DNA from: Collybia mongolica
Lineage: Eukaryota > Basidiomycota > Agaricomycetes > Agaricales > Clitocybaceae
Assembly (NCBI GenBank): GCA_013420905.1
Contig: JAAXNY010000001.1
Coordinates: forward strand, 5,518,001-5,582,000
DNA length: 64,000 nt
Reading direction: 5' to 3'
The position numbers and the translations under genes were made by a program. Below the pieces are notes generated by a model. The model was not told where the DNA came from. It did not search any database and was given only the letters and a program-made list of their open reading frames with translations. Shown piece after piece: positions 22,419-32,877 of this stretch; position 1 is the stretch's first letter; each line of letters begins with the position of its first letter.

Positions 22419-25400
22419 ATGAGGAGGAGTCGGACAAGGACAGCGATATGGAAGAGAACAATGAAGATGACTACTATAATTGCCTTGCAAACAGATACTT
22501 TTCTGACAAAGGCACACCAAAACCCTGCAATCCGGACAAGGAACAACCCCCAGTCAATGAAGGCCTTTCAAGACACCCTGGTCTGGATGTGGAACAACTT
22601 CCAACAGGCGAAGACAGCCCATTAATGAGAGTCCATTGTGTGGTGAGCATCAGTACCTGCATCTTACTGATACTATGACTGAGACTTGATGCAATGTATT
22701 CTAGGAGGGGAGGGAAAGAGACGCTGTTTCCTTTCTCCTTAATAATACAGACTCCCAACATCAGCTCAGATCAGCATTTTGTCGAGATTCCATACATGGC
22801 TGGTTCTACACCAAGGGCACAATGAATGCCAACCTTTTAGCCCTTCTAAAATCATCACCCTCAAATTTTCACCCTCGGGATGGTATTATGGGGGTGAAGC
22901 TGGGGGAATGGGTGTCTCTGTTGAATTTAAGGCAATCTGAAGAGACCCCTTCTGCTGGAGGTTGGGTCATGATTTGTAGGGGGCTCTACAAAGGGGATGT
23001 AGGATATGTTTCCTCAGTAGAGAATTGGGGAAAACTGGAAGTCCTGCTGTTACCTTGCCTCCCTCCCCTTCAAGATGGAGATTCCTCCAAGAAAAGGAAA
23101 CAAGGTACCCTCCGCTCTGAGCCAGGTTTGTTTGACAATGAAAAACAGGACTGAATCATCAAAACTCACCCCAGAGTTACTATTGTCAACAGCAAAACTA
23201 TGGGCCATTTTGCTGCTTTTGGTTGCAAATTCAAATTTTTCCTTGAATGCAGAACTTATGGCTTTGGTTTGGTATTGTGTGCCCCCGTTTCCTTACAAAG
23301 CAAGATGATGGACTTGTTTCGATGCTGTCCTCACCCCAAAATCAAAAGCGCACAATTCCCATGCCCTTCAGAATGGCAATTTTTTGAAGGCAAACAGGTA
23401 ATCATAAAGGAATCCTCTAAGAGGGGTATCATCCAGTCCATTGGTATTGATTTGGCAGAGGTGGAACTAGAAATGGGGGAGGGTTTACACATGATCCTGT
23501 GGTCCAATATGTGGAAGTACATCGCTCATGGCCATTTCGCAGAAGTAATCAGTGGGGCCCTCCAAGGGGAAAAGGGATGGGTAGTTGAGGTGATGGAGGA
23601 ATATGTCTACATTGTTGAACATCTTGAAACACAAGGACTGCAGAGTTACTTGGGTGGAGTGGGCCAACACACTGTGTGGCAGGTACTCGTTCTTTATTTC
23701 TTTTCTTAGGAGAAATAAGTCCATTCCACATTCAAAATGACTAGAAACAATGTAGATGATAGTTTATGGAGGTCATGTGACCATGGGAAAATGTTACCAA
23801 GTAAACAAGCAATGCTAGTGCACAAAACCCAATGCCATAGCTTGCCTGGCTATGGAGAAAACACAAAAACCATCAGAACTAACTTTTACCAGGATCATGT
23901 ACACTAAATAAGCATTCGGATTGTTGTCATGTATTTGGTATACTTATGTAGTGGAATAGATCATGTGACATGTGTCAATAAATAGAGAAATCAATCTTAT
24001 TTGTATTTCAGGTAAATACAGTAGTAGTTGTTGATTATTCCAATGTTTAGTGTAATTTCCCACAAGGGTCATGTTTGGTCAGGGTCATTGTTGTTATAAG
24101 ATGTTTGTTCACCCCTGACATAACACACAGACCTTCAAAACTAGCTGAATCTGGACATTTCTGATATTTTGCTCAAAATGGACTGTGGGAAAAATGTGCT
24201 CAACAAGGAAATTGTAGAGCCATGTTTGTACATTCCAAACATATAAAAACAAAGTTAATAGCTTTACTGGTTATGGAGAAAATCACAAAATAAATTTTGA
24301 AACGCGACGCTTTGAAATATTAGATATGCATAATTTTGATGGCATCATCAAAGGCATTATGTAAGCATCCCAAATACATGCAAATTATGTCACAATACTT
24401 TGTATTTGTGGAGAAATGCTGTAAAAAGCCATAAGAGAAGAAAAATCCCATTATGGAAATATTTTCCCGCGGTGTTGAAATATGAATGAATGAATGAATG
24501 AATGAATCACCTTTCTGCCCGAAAACTGGGTTGATACAGAACTCGTCTTTAGTAAACTAAAGAACTCGTAACATCAGTCCAAACTCCCTCAAGGTAAAAA
24601 CTCAAGATATTATGCCAGTTGTGTTGTAATTTACTTTTAAACAGCCACTCAAAGTCCATAGGAACTGGGTGAAAGTAGTTGACCCTCCAATAATACTCCA
24701 CAGCCAACCACCAACATTGAGTAACATACCAACCATCCCAATTAGATGTGAGGAAGTTCCCTGGATAGGGCTTGAGGTTTTGGTCATCAAAACAGGACAT
24801 GCAATGAAGGATACTCATGCAGTAATCAAAGATGTTCAACTCTCGAAAACTACACTCAGTGGACTCCGAGTAACTGTTCAATTTATTCACTTGAATCCTG
24901 CACATCCATTCAGTGGCAAAGTTCTGGACTACGATGATGTTGTAGAATCTTTGTAAATATTATATTTCTTCATATTCATTATGAGCTAATTTCTCCCCCA
25001 AGGTCTTGCCTCAGATTAAACGAATTCGCCCCACCCAAGAACAAAATATTTGTCCCCCTCCCAGGCCATGTTGCCAAATTCCCCCCTCCCCAGGAACCTG
25101 CTGCAGCTGCCACTACTGCAGCAGTGGGGGGTAGCACACCCATGCCTGACTTTCACCACTTGACGCTGGCCTGGAACCCCTCATCTTGAACACCTGATGT
25201 AGGATCCTCCTCTCAAGCCTCCCCTCCACCAATTATATCACAACAGCAGGGACCTGCTCACCCATTATTAGATCCACGGCTTATTGATATTAAATTAAAG
25301 GTGTTGGTTACAGGTGGGCAATATCAAGGTAAAGAAATGGTGGTCTCTGTAGTGCAGATAGAGGGAGCATTATCAGTCCAGTTCAACCACTACAAGACAT

Positions 25401-25720
25401 TGGGATCCTTGCCTCCAGGAGACCTCACACCAAAACGTCTCAATCCTACATGTGATAATGGATTGTTGGTTGTAGTTGAAGGTGACCACCTGGGCCAATA
25501 TGTCTGCCAAATTCACCATCATTGCAAGAATGGCCAGCCAATCATGATATTGGCCATCATCAACTGGACTGAGGGAGGCCATGAAACACTTTTGGGGGAT
25601 CATTTGGAACTAAGCCCTGATGTACTCTGCATTGGCCATGAAACCAAAGAAGAAAAGGCACAAAATGAGGGATTAATGACTGCTCTTCGAAAGGATGCTT
25701 GTAAAACTCGTGTGAAATAA
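22419..25720 (+). pseudogene. Spt5-like NGN/KOW protein gene, repeat-associated and broken
   Basis: Pieces of one protein lie in order on the plus strand. An acidic N-terminus with DDYYNC is at 22448-22640. A probable intron follows. Then comes an NGN-like domain (GREGDAVSFLL ... GWFYTKGTMNANLLALL) leading into VKLGEWVSLL. A KOW motif is at about 22964-23010 (MICRGLYKGDVGYVSSVENW). Further KOW-like segments lie at 23400-23650. An insert then covers 23649-24570. The C-terminal part resumes at 24740-24955 (VPWIGLEVLVIKTGH, DYDDVVE) and 25301-25720 (CDNGLLVVVEGDHLGQYV). NGN and KOW domains are those of the Spt5/NusG elongation factors. Stops, frameshifts and the insert show it is not functional. 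Similar multi-copy proteins occur in Agaricomycete repeats; their role is unknown to me. Confidence 0.6.
23649..24570. repeat. 0.9-kb dispersed repeat, copy 2, inserted in the Spt5-like gene
   Basis: Highly similar to 61409-62310. It interrupts the Spt5-like reading frame right after LETQGLQSY. Near its 3' end (24538-24570) the terminal GAACTCGT is duplicated around a short TTTAGT/ACTAAA palindrome. An (AATG)n run lies at 24485-24508. Confidence 0.7.
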
Positions 25721-26900
25721 GTAACAGGCATTACTTTCAATTTTGCATATATCTTTTGGGACTTTACTGTGTCACATGTATATATACATCATAATTTTTG
25801 CTGTTTTCCCTGCTCATCATACCTTCTACTTGATTTATGTCTCTGTTTTTTTGCTCTTTACTTTTTCCTGGAAGTTAAAATTGAATACTGGATTGATTAA
25901 GTTGCCACCTTTGACACAGATTTGAATAATAAACTTTGTTGTCAATTAATAAGATACTGTCGGAAACTGGTTATGTGAGTTGATTCACATACCTTCCCCT
26001 CCAATGGGTTGATAGTGCTGATATTCTTACACTCTTCAGGGACTATGTCTGCCTCCGTTTTAATATCACCTAGATAAGAGTTTTTCCTTCAGCATCATGT
26101 GGAGTTAGATTATTGCTTACTGTTATCCTTGGGTACACTGGATCCATGGCATAAAGATTCAGACTTGCAAAGGTCCATAAACCAGTTTCTATTTTCCAAT
26201 AGACCAAGTTGATTCTCTGGTGAGCAAGGACCAAAGAAAGCATGACCAGATGGTCCACAGTCTGATTCAGTCTTGGATTCCATTGTGCTTTCCACAACGT
26301 GACCGGAAACATCATCATTCTGCAGCACACAGTCAGTAGGGGAAGTGTCTGGAGGGTTGGGTGTGAGGCCAGTGGCCATTACGTTGTGATTATTTTTTTT
26401 TTTGAGTTCCAAGGTCCTTTATATGTTTTATTTTGTGCTCATGCCCCAAACCCAAACACTCTACCCAAGCACAGTTAAAGATCTGGAATCCAAAGCTAAT
26501 CAGATTATAGAAATCCCTTTGCCCACCCCAAAGCCTGGAACCCATTTTTTTTTCTTTTTCATCCCCTGTGCAAATTGATTTGAGCTCGGTTCTGTTGTCC
26601 TTGGGGACGGAACCTGCTCCACCTCAAATTTAAAAGAACCCTCTTTCTCTGTGTCTCCCAGCATCTCCTCATTTGCTCACTCTTGCCTTTCTTCAACTTT
26701 GCCACCAGCTCTTTCTCCAATGCACCCTTTTCCATAAAACTATGGCTAAGTCTACTGCATTTCAAAAAGCAAAGCAATCTTGCAAGGTGGCATTGTCTTT
26801 GGGCTCATCTTAGAGAGTTAAAGGTAGATACTGTGATTTTCAAATGGAAACATGTTACCTATTATTACATTTTGTTTCACCAGGTACACAGATAAATACA
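25721..26900. other. CpG-poor repeat-derived DNA without a supported gene
   Basis: Minus-strand frames at 26412-26070 and 26777-26559 are open for 70-100 codons with no recognised domain. They may be remnants of an unidentified transposon protein. No splice-consistent model was found. Confidence 0.35.
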
Positions 26901-27340
26901 TCAGAGACAATGGCAATGGAAGCAAAAATGAAGAAAATGAAAGGTATTACTTTTTTTTTTGCATACTTTTTATACCATACTAACATGACTAGCTGAACTC
27001 ATAGCCCTTCGCAAAGCTTCCCATGCTAAAGAACAGCAGAAGAATGTCATACCATGCCCACCACATGGTGTTGCAGGGAACAGATTCAATCTCCAGGCTG
27101 AAATGCAACTCCAAGATGATTCCAATTTATACAAGGCCATTTGTGTAAGTTTTACTTCTTAAAACCCTTTGCTCCAATCTTTTTTCTTACAAGTAATAGT
27201 GCTGTGTTTGTAGTTTAGTTGGTAACGCAGGCCTCAACCACTTGGTTGTTTGGCACAGGCAACCTACAGTAGTCATTAGTCAAATCATCCATGTGGTAAG
27301 TCTTTTCTTTGCTGCTTTGTTACTCATTTAATAATTTATT
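26901..27340 (+). repeat. Transposon-derived exon-like fragment, copy 1
   Basis: Contains a short coding-like stretch (about 26994-27146) reading ELIALRKASHAKEQQKN and GNRFNLQAEMQLQDDSNLY, followed by a GTAAGT-like donor. The segment around 62960-63200 is a related copy (ACGCAGCTTCAGGATGACAAGG and a following TTGGTTGGTAATG). I do not know the protein. Confidence 0.4.
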
Positions 27341-27349
27341 TCAGGCCAA

Positions 27350-28296
27350 AAGTTGGCATATGCTTATGGCCAAGTAATATATAATGTGATATTAAAATAG
27401 ATATAACAAGAGATTATAATCAAATTTGGAAAGGTACAAACAAATATAAATATACATTTCCTGGTGTACCCCCTCCATAGGTCTAGGAGTAGTAGCAATT
27501 TCAGTTGTGTCTGTTAGCCTTGTATTTGCTGAGATATGCATCATCTATATTGTGGGAACTTCATTAATATTGTTTATTTGGCCAGATGTTGGCAAAGTAA
27601 TATACAGATCATATTCATTTGTAATATGCAGTCAAAAAGTTGTTGTTAATAATGTGATTTGGGAGGGTACAAACAACTACAAATACATATAAACATACAC
27701 ATAGTGTAATCCTTTACACTGTCTAGTAGTAGCATGTCCATCAGCTTTGTATTTGCTGAGATAAGTATCATCTATACTGTGGGAAATTTCTTTAGTGTTA
27801 TTGTTTGTTTGGCCTGATGTGTGGTGAAATGATATACAGACAGTATTCATTTACAATGTAGCAAGAAATTTGTTGTTGATGGGTTTTAGAATGATAAAAA
27901 CAAATACAAACACTTACAAACATATACTTGAGATACTACTTCACCATATCTAACACTAGCAATTTAAATTACATCCATAGGCCTTGTTGTTGTTGACATA
28001 TGCAATGATTTATATTGTGGGAACTTTGATAGTATCGTTTGTTTGGCTATCTGTGTGGCAAAGTCATATACAAACTTGATATTCATTTGTAACATGCTTG
28101 TAGTGAGAGAGCTGCTTTTGATCATGATGTTTGAAGGTGTACAAACAAATACAAATGCATATAAATATCTACATTGGGTAGCCCCTCACCATATCTAGTA
28201 GTAGCAATTTAAATTGCATCCATAGGTCTTGTCATTGTTGAGATATGCAATGTTTTGTACTGTGGGAAAAGTTTGACCCAAAGTGGAACAAGCCTC
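27350..28296. repeat. 0.94-kb direct repeat, copy 2
   Basis: Direct counterpart of 21013-21953. It stops at CAAGCCTCTTG, exactly where copy 1 passes into a palindrome, marking the element's edge. Confidence 0.65.
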
Positions 28297-28850
28297 TTGA
28301 GTCCACTGTGTCTGTATTATGTACAGTGGTATACAAAACCTTGAGGGAAAAAAAGGAATGCCCAGTTTATTTGAATCCAGTTCAGAATTATCCACTTAAA
28401 AGTAGGAAAACACTTCTCCCATTCTTTGGAGGCATGAAAATCCCCCAACTCTAAAGCATTCCCCCGAAGGATGAAAGTCAACTTATGCTGAGATGATCCC
28501 TTAGGGTTGGGAAAATCAAACCCCCATTTCAATCCTTAGATTCCAGAAAATCACACACAGAAACAGCTCATCTTTTGGATGAAGTTCATACCCTTCTATT
28601 GGATCAAAAGCATCCCACATATTTTATCCCCTTGTGAGATTAAATTCCATCCAATTAATAGATAAAAATGTATAAATCTTCAGTTGCTTCAACATATATT
28701 ACAAATGAAATTCACCCCCTGGATGGCTGAAAAGTAAGATATGAAATTTCATCCAAAATTCACCTGGCCTTAATCCACCCATTTAAAGTAGGAAATTAGG
28801 TTTCCACAGTTAAATGTTTGAAAACCCCCCCCTTCTGGGTGCACAGTGCT
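28297..28850. repeat. Repeat-derived AT-rich tract with CATCC/GGATG words
   Basis: From about 28560 it resembles the tract at 18284-18618. No gene is supported; the open frame 28245-28454 spans the repeat edge and is not convincing. Confidence 0.4.
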
Positions 28851-28859
28851 CGAGGCACA

Positions 28860-29221
28860 ACTCAAATACACTTTCTGTCAACAGTGAGGGTTGCCGAGCT
28901 CATGCCGAAGCTAGCTGGGTTGTTTTGGTTGATAGCTTGCCATCCTGCTGTTCTTCGGACATCACCGACATCCAAATTGGGATTCAGGATTGGAAGATCC
29001 GACACCTTTTGTCAAATTACTCCCCATGGACAGCACGGCGAAAGGAAAACTCCGCAAATACCTTCACAAAGAATTATCCTTTTAACTTTGTTGATGGAGA
29101 AAGAGCACCCTCACCAATAAGGCCTTTTGACTTTCCTTCACGAACATTTTGTCGACCTCAATGTTTAAACTGTGAGGGATATGCCAATACGCACTTGCCA
29201 CATATCACAATTGTGGAGTAG
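28860..29221 (+). pseudogene. Relic of a third membrane-protein paralogue (copy C)
   Basis: At 29040-29165 the DNA matches the last exon of paralogue B (32390-32500): AAACTCCG, CTTCACAAAGAAT and GACTTTCCTTCACGAACAT are shared in the same order. In-frame stops and frameshifts prevent coding. Upstream sequence to about 28860 may derive from the preceding exon but alignment by eye is weak. Confidence 0.55.
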
Positions 29222-29847
29222 AGCGCGATATAAACATCATTTTTGGGACACAGGATACTTTTTTCGACATTTAACAATTGTTCACCTGCCTAAGAAGCCT
29301 TAAGGTGACTTGAAAATGATGTCCAGTGATTCCCAGTGTTCCATGTTGGGCATCTGAGGTGGGGGTAATCTTGTCACTGACTTGGTCAGTCTTGATATTG
29401 GTTGGGTGTACAATACAGGTAGAGGGGAAATTGCAGGTAACAGGATCATGTGGCCTGACAGAAAGAGGGTAAAAGCTGACACTCATCAATAACAACAGTG
29501 ATTTGACAGCAGTTAATCATGCCCTGGGAATGCGGGCCCCACTGGCACTGGGGATGCAAGGCTGTCCCACAAGCCCCGGAGTTTTGATATTGGGCATCAA
29601 GCCATCATGGTGAGAGCGCTTGCATATGATCATTGTTGTAATTATTAGTAACATGTACAGCCCAATGAGGTTTGACGTACTGTTGTATCTTTCTTGTTCA
29701 CACTAAACTAAGGCTCCAACCGTTTAGTTTATGTTTACTCTTGGAGGACTAAGTATACATAAACGGTTGTCTATATACTGTTTAATAAACAGTATATACA
29801 CGGTTTCAATACTAATATTATTTTTTTCCATTATCACCATGCTTCCG
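29222..29847. other. Noncoding region with inverted repeats
   Basis: No supported gene. Two nested palindromes lie at 29717-29768 (CCGTTTAGTTTATG / CATAAACGG) and 29773-29799 (TATATACTGTTT / AAACAGTATATA). They may be transposon footprints next to the hAT fragment. Confidence 0.45.
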
Positions 29848-30132
29848 TCAAAGCACCTTGGGTGGCACCATCTCAAACAGCCCACTCCATATCCAAACCT
29901 TCGTCAGTAGGGCCATCGTAATTGTCTTCTCCTTCAAAGAGCTTTGTAGATTGCTGCAAATGTGTCGGGACTTTGAGAACACCCGCTTGATGGAGACACT
30001 AGTTGCAGGAATGGCGAGGTAATCCTGAGCCATCCGAGCAATGGTAGGGAATTCAGTAGCATGTATCTGAACCCCAATTTGTTAGAAAGATACTGGTGTC
30101 GAATAACTTACTCACCTTCCACCAAAGGAGCA
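29848..30132 (-). pseudogene. hAT transposase C-terminal (dimerisation) fragment
   Basis: The minus strand reads LWWK, then a GT-AG intron, then HATEFPTIARMAQDYLAIPA followed by SVSIKRVFSKSRHICSN. This is the conserved C-terminal dimerisation region of hAT transposases. The N-terminal two-thirds is absent. It lies just left of the surviving exon 2 of paralogue B, where the first exon and long intron would be expected. Confidence 0.8.
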
Positions 30133-32629
30133 GGTTTAATAAGACTAGGACGGGATTCTGCCAGTCATGATACCTAGTGATGTGCCGGGCCCGGCTCAAA
30201 GCCGTCGAGCCGTCAGGGCCGAGCTCTCTTGGGCCAAGCCAGGCTGGGCTTTGAGATGGCTCAGTGAAGGCTGAAAGCTCGGCTTGCACTCCAGCAAAGC
30301 CCAAGCCGGAGGCTCAGGCCGCGGCTTAGGGTTAGCCTAAAACATGCCTGTTTGGTGGTCTTCCATGTATGTAATGCTCGAACATGCTGCTTCTCTGAAG
30401 AAGGTAGTGTTCCCCCAAGCCATTTCAAAATTATATCATTTCAACTATATGGTACATAAGATTGTTGACCAGTTCGTTACAGCATTGGTCTTGACTGAGA
30501 CAGACCCCACCAAGCAACAGAAACTCAATGACCTTCAACTGTCAGAGGAGGAATGGGGACGAGTGGAGTCTTTCTTGGATCTCCTTGCAGTAAGCGGTCT
30601 CTCCTTCATTTAGATGTTCCTTTATTCCTGATGTCGTTATCGCAGAGTTTGACTAGAGTATTATTTTTGTGCAATAAGCCCCGGCCTGAGCCGTCCCAAG
30701 ACCGAGCCAAGCCTAAGCTGTCCTCGACGGCCTGGCTTGAGTATCTGGCAGGCCCTTGTCCTAATAAGCCAGGCCGAAGCCCCGGCTTTCAGGCCAAGCC
30801 GGGCCGGAACATCACTACTTATACCTTCAACCGGTGGGACAATTCAAGTTACACTACATTTCTGGTATCTATATATGCCCAAGCTGTGGCACTCGTCATT
30901 CTATCTATCTTTAGGATATATCGGATGGTGGTACTTTATAGGAAACTTGGGGGAAAAAGTCTTTCTGCTAGGTTTAACTTCAGTTCCGCACTCGGCCAAC
31001 ATGAACACATGCCTTGGCGGTTCTATGTATTTGGGACATCGGTCTTCGCATCGCGTTATCTGTAGGTTATATGTTTTTTGGAAATGCTTCAACGTTACTC
31101 AAGATCTTGGGTTCTAGGAAGGAGCCATTTCTTATCAAGGGGTTTCGTGCTCTCCTTGCATACGCTATCATTGGGGGAATCATCATATTGGCTTTTTTCG
31201 CTCTAGTTTTAGGGCCAGTTCAAGAAGAAGCCCTTTCCCCAGTCAAAACATATCGTAGTCCTTTGTTAGTACTCAATAATTTCCGTTCACTCGAACCTCC
31301 TGTGTGGCGAATATTCGCAGTAAGCAAATTTTACAAGGTCCGAACAATCATATATACTCATTTCCAGAACCATGCCAGATTGTATACCATAACCGAGATG
31401 TGGAACCCGAAGACTTTGAGAGTGCCATCAATGTGACTGCCCTTTGGGATGATGACGGTATGCAGACTTCCTATCTGATGATACTTTTTACAACATTTTT
31501 CATACCATAGGACCCACACCTGCCTGCACGTTCGAAAAGAGTGGACCTCCATACATACAGGGCAGTGAGAGACGATATATTGACTTGTTAGCTCAAGTTG
31601 GGACATTCCTGTGCCCGAGCCGGACTCCATCCGATGATATATTGCCAGGTACGTCTTCAAGTCTGTATTTGCTGAGATGTCTTGACGACAAATGTCAAGA
31701 TATCGAAATTGGACGTTCTCTTAATAATGTGGATCCTTCTGGCTTCCTGATTACCGTCAACTTTACTTCTCTCAATATGACATCCGACTCTTTGGTTAAT
31801 GCCGAGCGGGGAGCAGTTTCATTCCTAGTTGGGCTTACCGGTGACGATGATCAAGTTATCCGAAATACCGTTCCGACAATGATATTTCCTGGATCGCACT
31901 TGCTTGGAGGCATTTCGTGTTACATCAGACAGATAGACACTTCCCCATCCTTGGCATCTCTTGGAATCCCCACAGTGCGCAACACAGGACTTTGGAATGC
32001 CATGTATTAACTATCAACTTTAGTTCTCGAGGGCCTTTTTCATAGCAGATCTAATCTCTCTTGCATCAGATCCATTCACGTTGATTAACCAACTACCAAA
32101 CATTGGCACACTCCGAATATACAGATTCCATAAAATATCCGACTGGACAGTAGTGCAGGACTACCGAGAGAAATCCGTTTTAGACGGATTCACACAGGTT
32201 GGAGGTTTCTGGGTTTTCACCAACGGCTTATTCGCGTTTTTCTTTGGGAGTACTCTGACCATGATTGTCTTGGGTACGTTCACGTTTACCACGATCCAGC
32301 TGTAAGATTGTTTTAGCATCTGCTCATTATGTTTACGTATAGGCGCGAAGCCTCTGTCAATCTTTGGGGCGTTCGATAACGTAGGAAGGAGAAAGCTCCG
32401 TAATCACTTCCACAAAGAATACCCTCTGCTTGAGAAGGAAGCATTCTCTGAGCAACGAGGACTGTTGACTTTCCTTCACGAACATATTGTTGACCTTGAT
32501 ATTTTGAAACCTGAAGGGCCTGCGGATGTGTACAAAGACACAGGAGATGCTGGCCATGGTTTACCCCACGTCACAGGGATGGAGCAGAGTATGCTCCTAC
32601 CCGCCTCACGATCGGCTCAGCGTCTGTGA
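30133..32629 (+). pseudogene. Membrane protein paralogue B, interrupted by a hAT-type element
   Basis: Collinear with paralogue A from its exon 2 onward: 30133-30174, then 30818/30826-31061, 31118-31319, 31379-31457, 31511-31648, 31700-31974, 32024-32273 and 32343-32629. Introns are 49-69 nt and phases match those of A. The pieces encode KGFRALLAYAIIGGIIILAF, the luminal domain, DWTVVQDYREKSVLDGF, GFWVFTNGLFAFFFGSTL and the charged tail. Exon 2 is split by an insertion at 30175-30817, and exon 1 with the start codon is not found; a hAT fragment sits in its place. The downstream exons keep open frames, so inactivation may be recent, or a shortened product could start inside. Confidence 0.75.
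30175..30817 (+). mobile_element. hAT-type internally deleted element
   Basis: Ends are inverted: TAGTGATGTGCCGGGCCCGG at left and the mirror of TAGTGATGTTCCGGCCCGG at right. GC-rich subterminal GCCCGGCTT words lie on both sides. Flanking 8-mers ATGATACC and CTTATACC match at 6 of 8 positions, as for an aged hAT 8-bp duplication. Inside, 30344-30613 encodes a fragment of a hAT transposase (WWSSMYVMLEHAASLKKV ... LSEEEWGRVESFLDLL). The element is therefore a deletion derivative of an autonomous hAT. Confidence 0.75.
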
Positions 32630-32877
32630 ACGAAACGGAACGACTGCTGTTTGATACCTTCTGTCTAGACTTTTCGGTTTGCCATAATAGCATTCTATTC
32701 CATCCTGATAATACTTAATCTCTGAAGCCCGCGAGGAAGCTGTTGGTGCTGATTCGGAGAACCGGAGATGGGAGGAAAATATAAGAATGGAAAGGCCAAG
32801 CACGATAGCAACCGCCAAAACTTGGCCAATAAAACTAAATTACCCGCATGTATAACAAATTATCGGCATTCCATCAA

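Noticed and set aside
24480..24510. AATG tandem run considered as a CRISPR-like or regulatory array
   Set aside because: It is a simple microsatellite near the end of a dispersed repeat, variable between copies.
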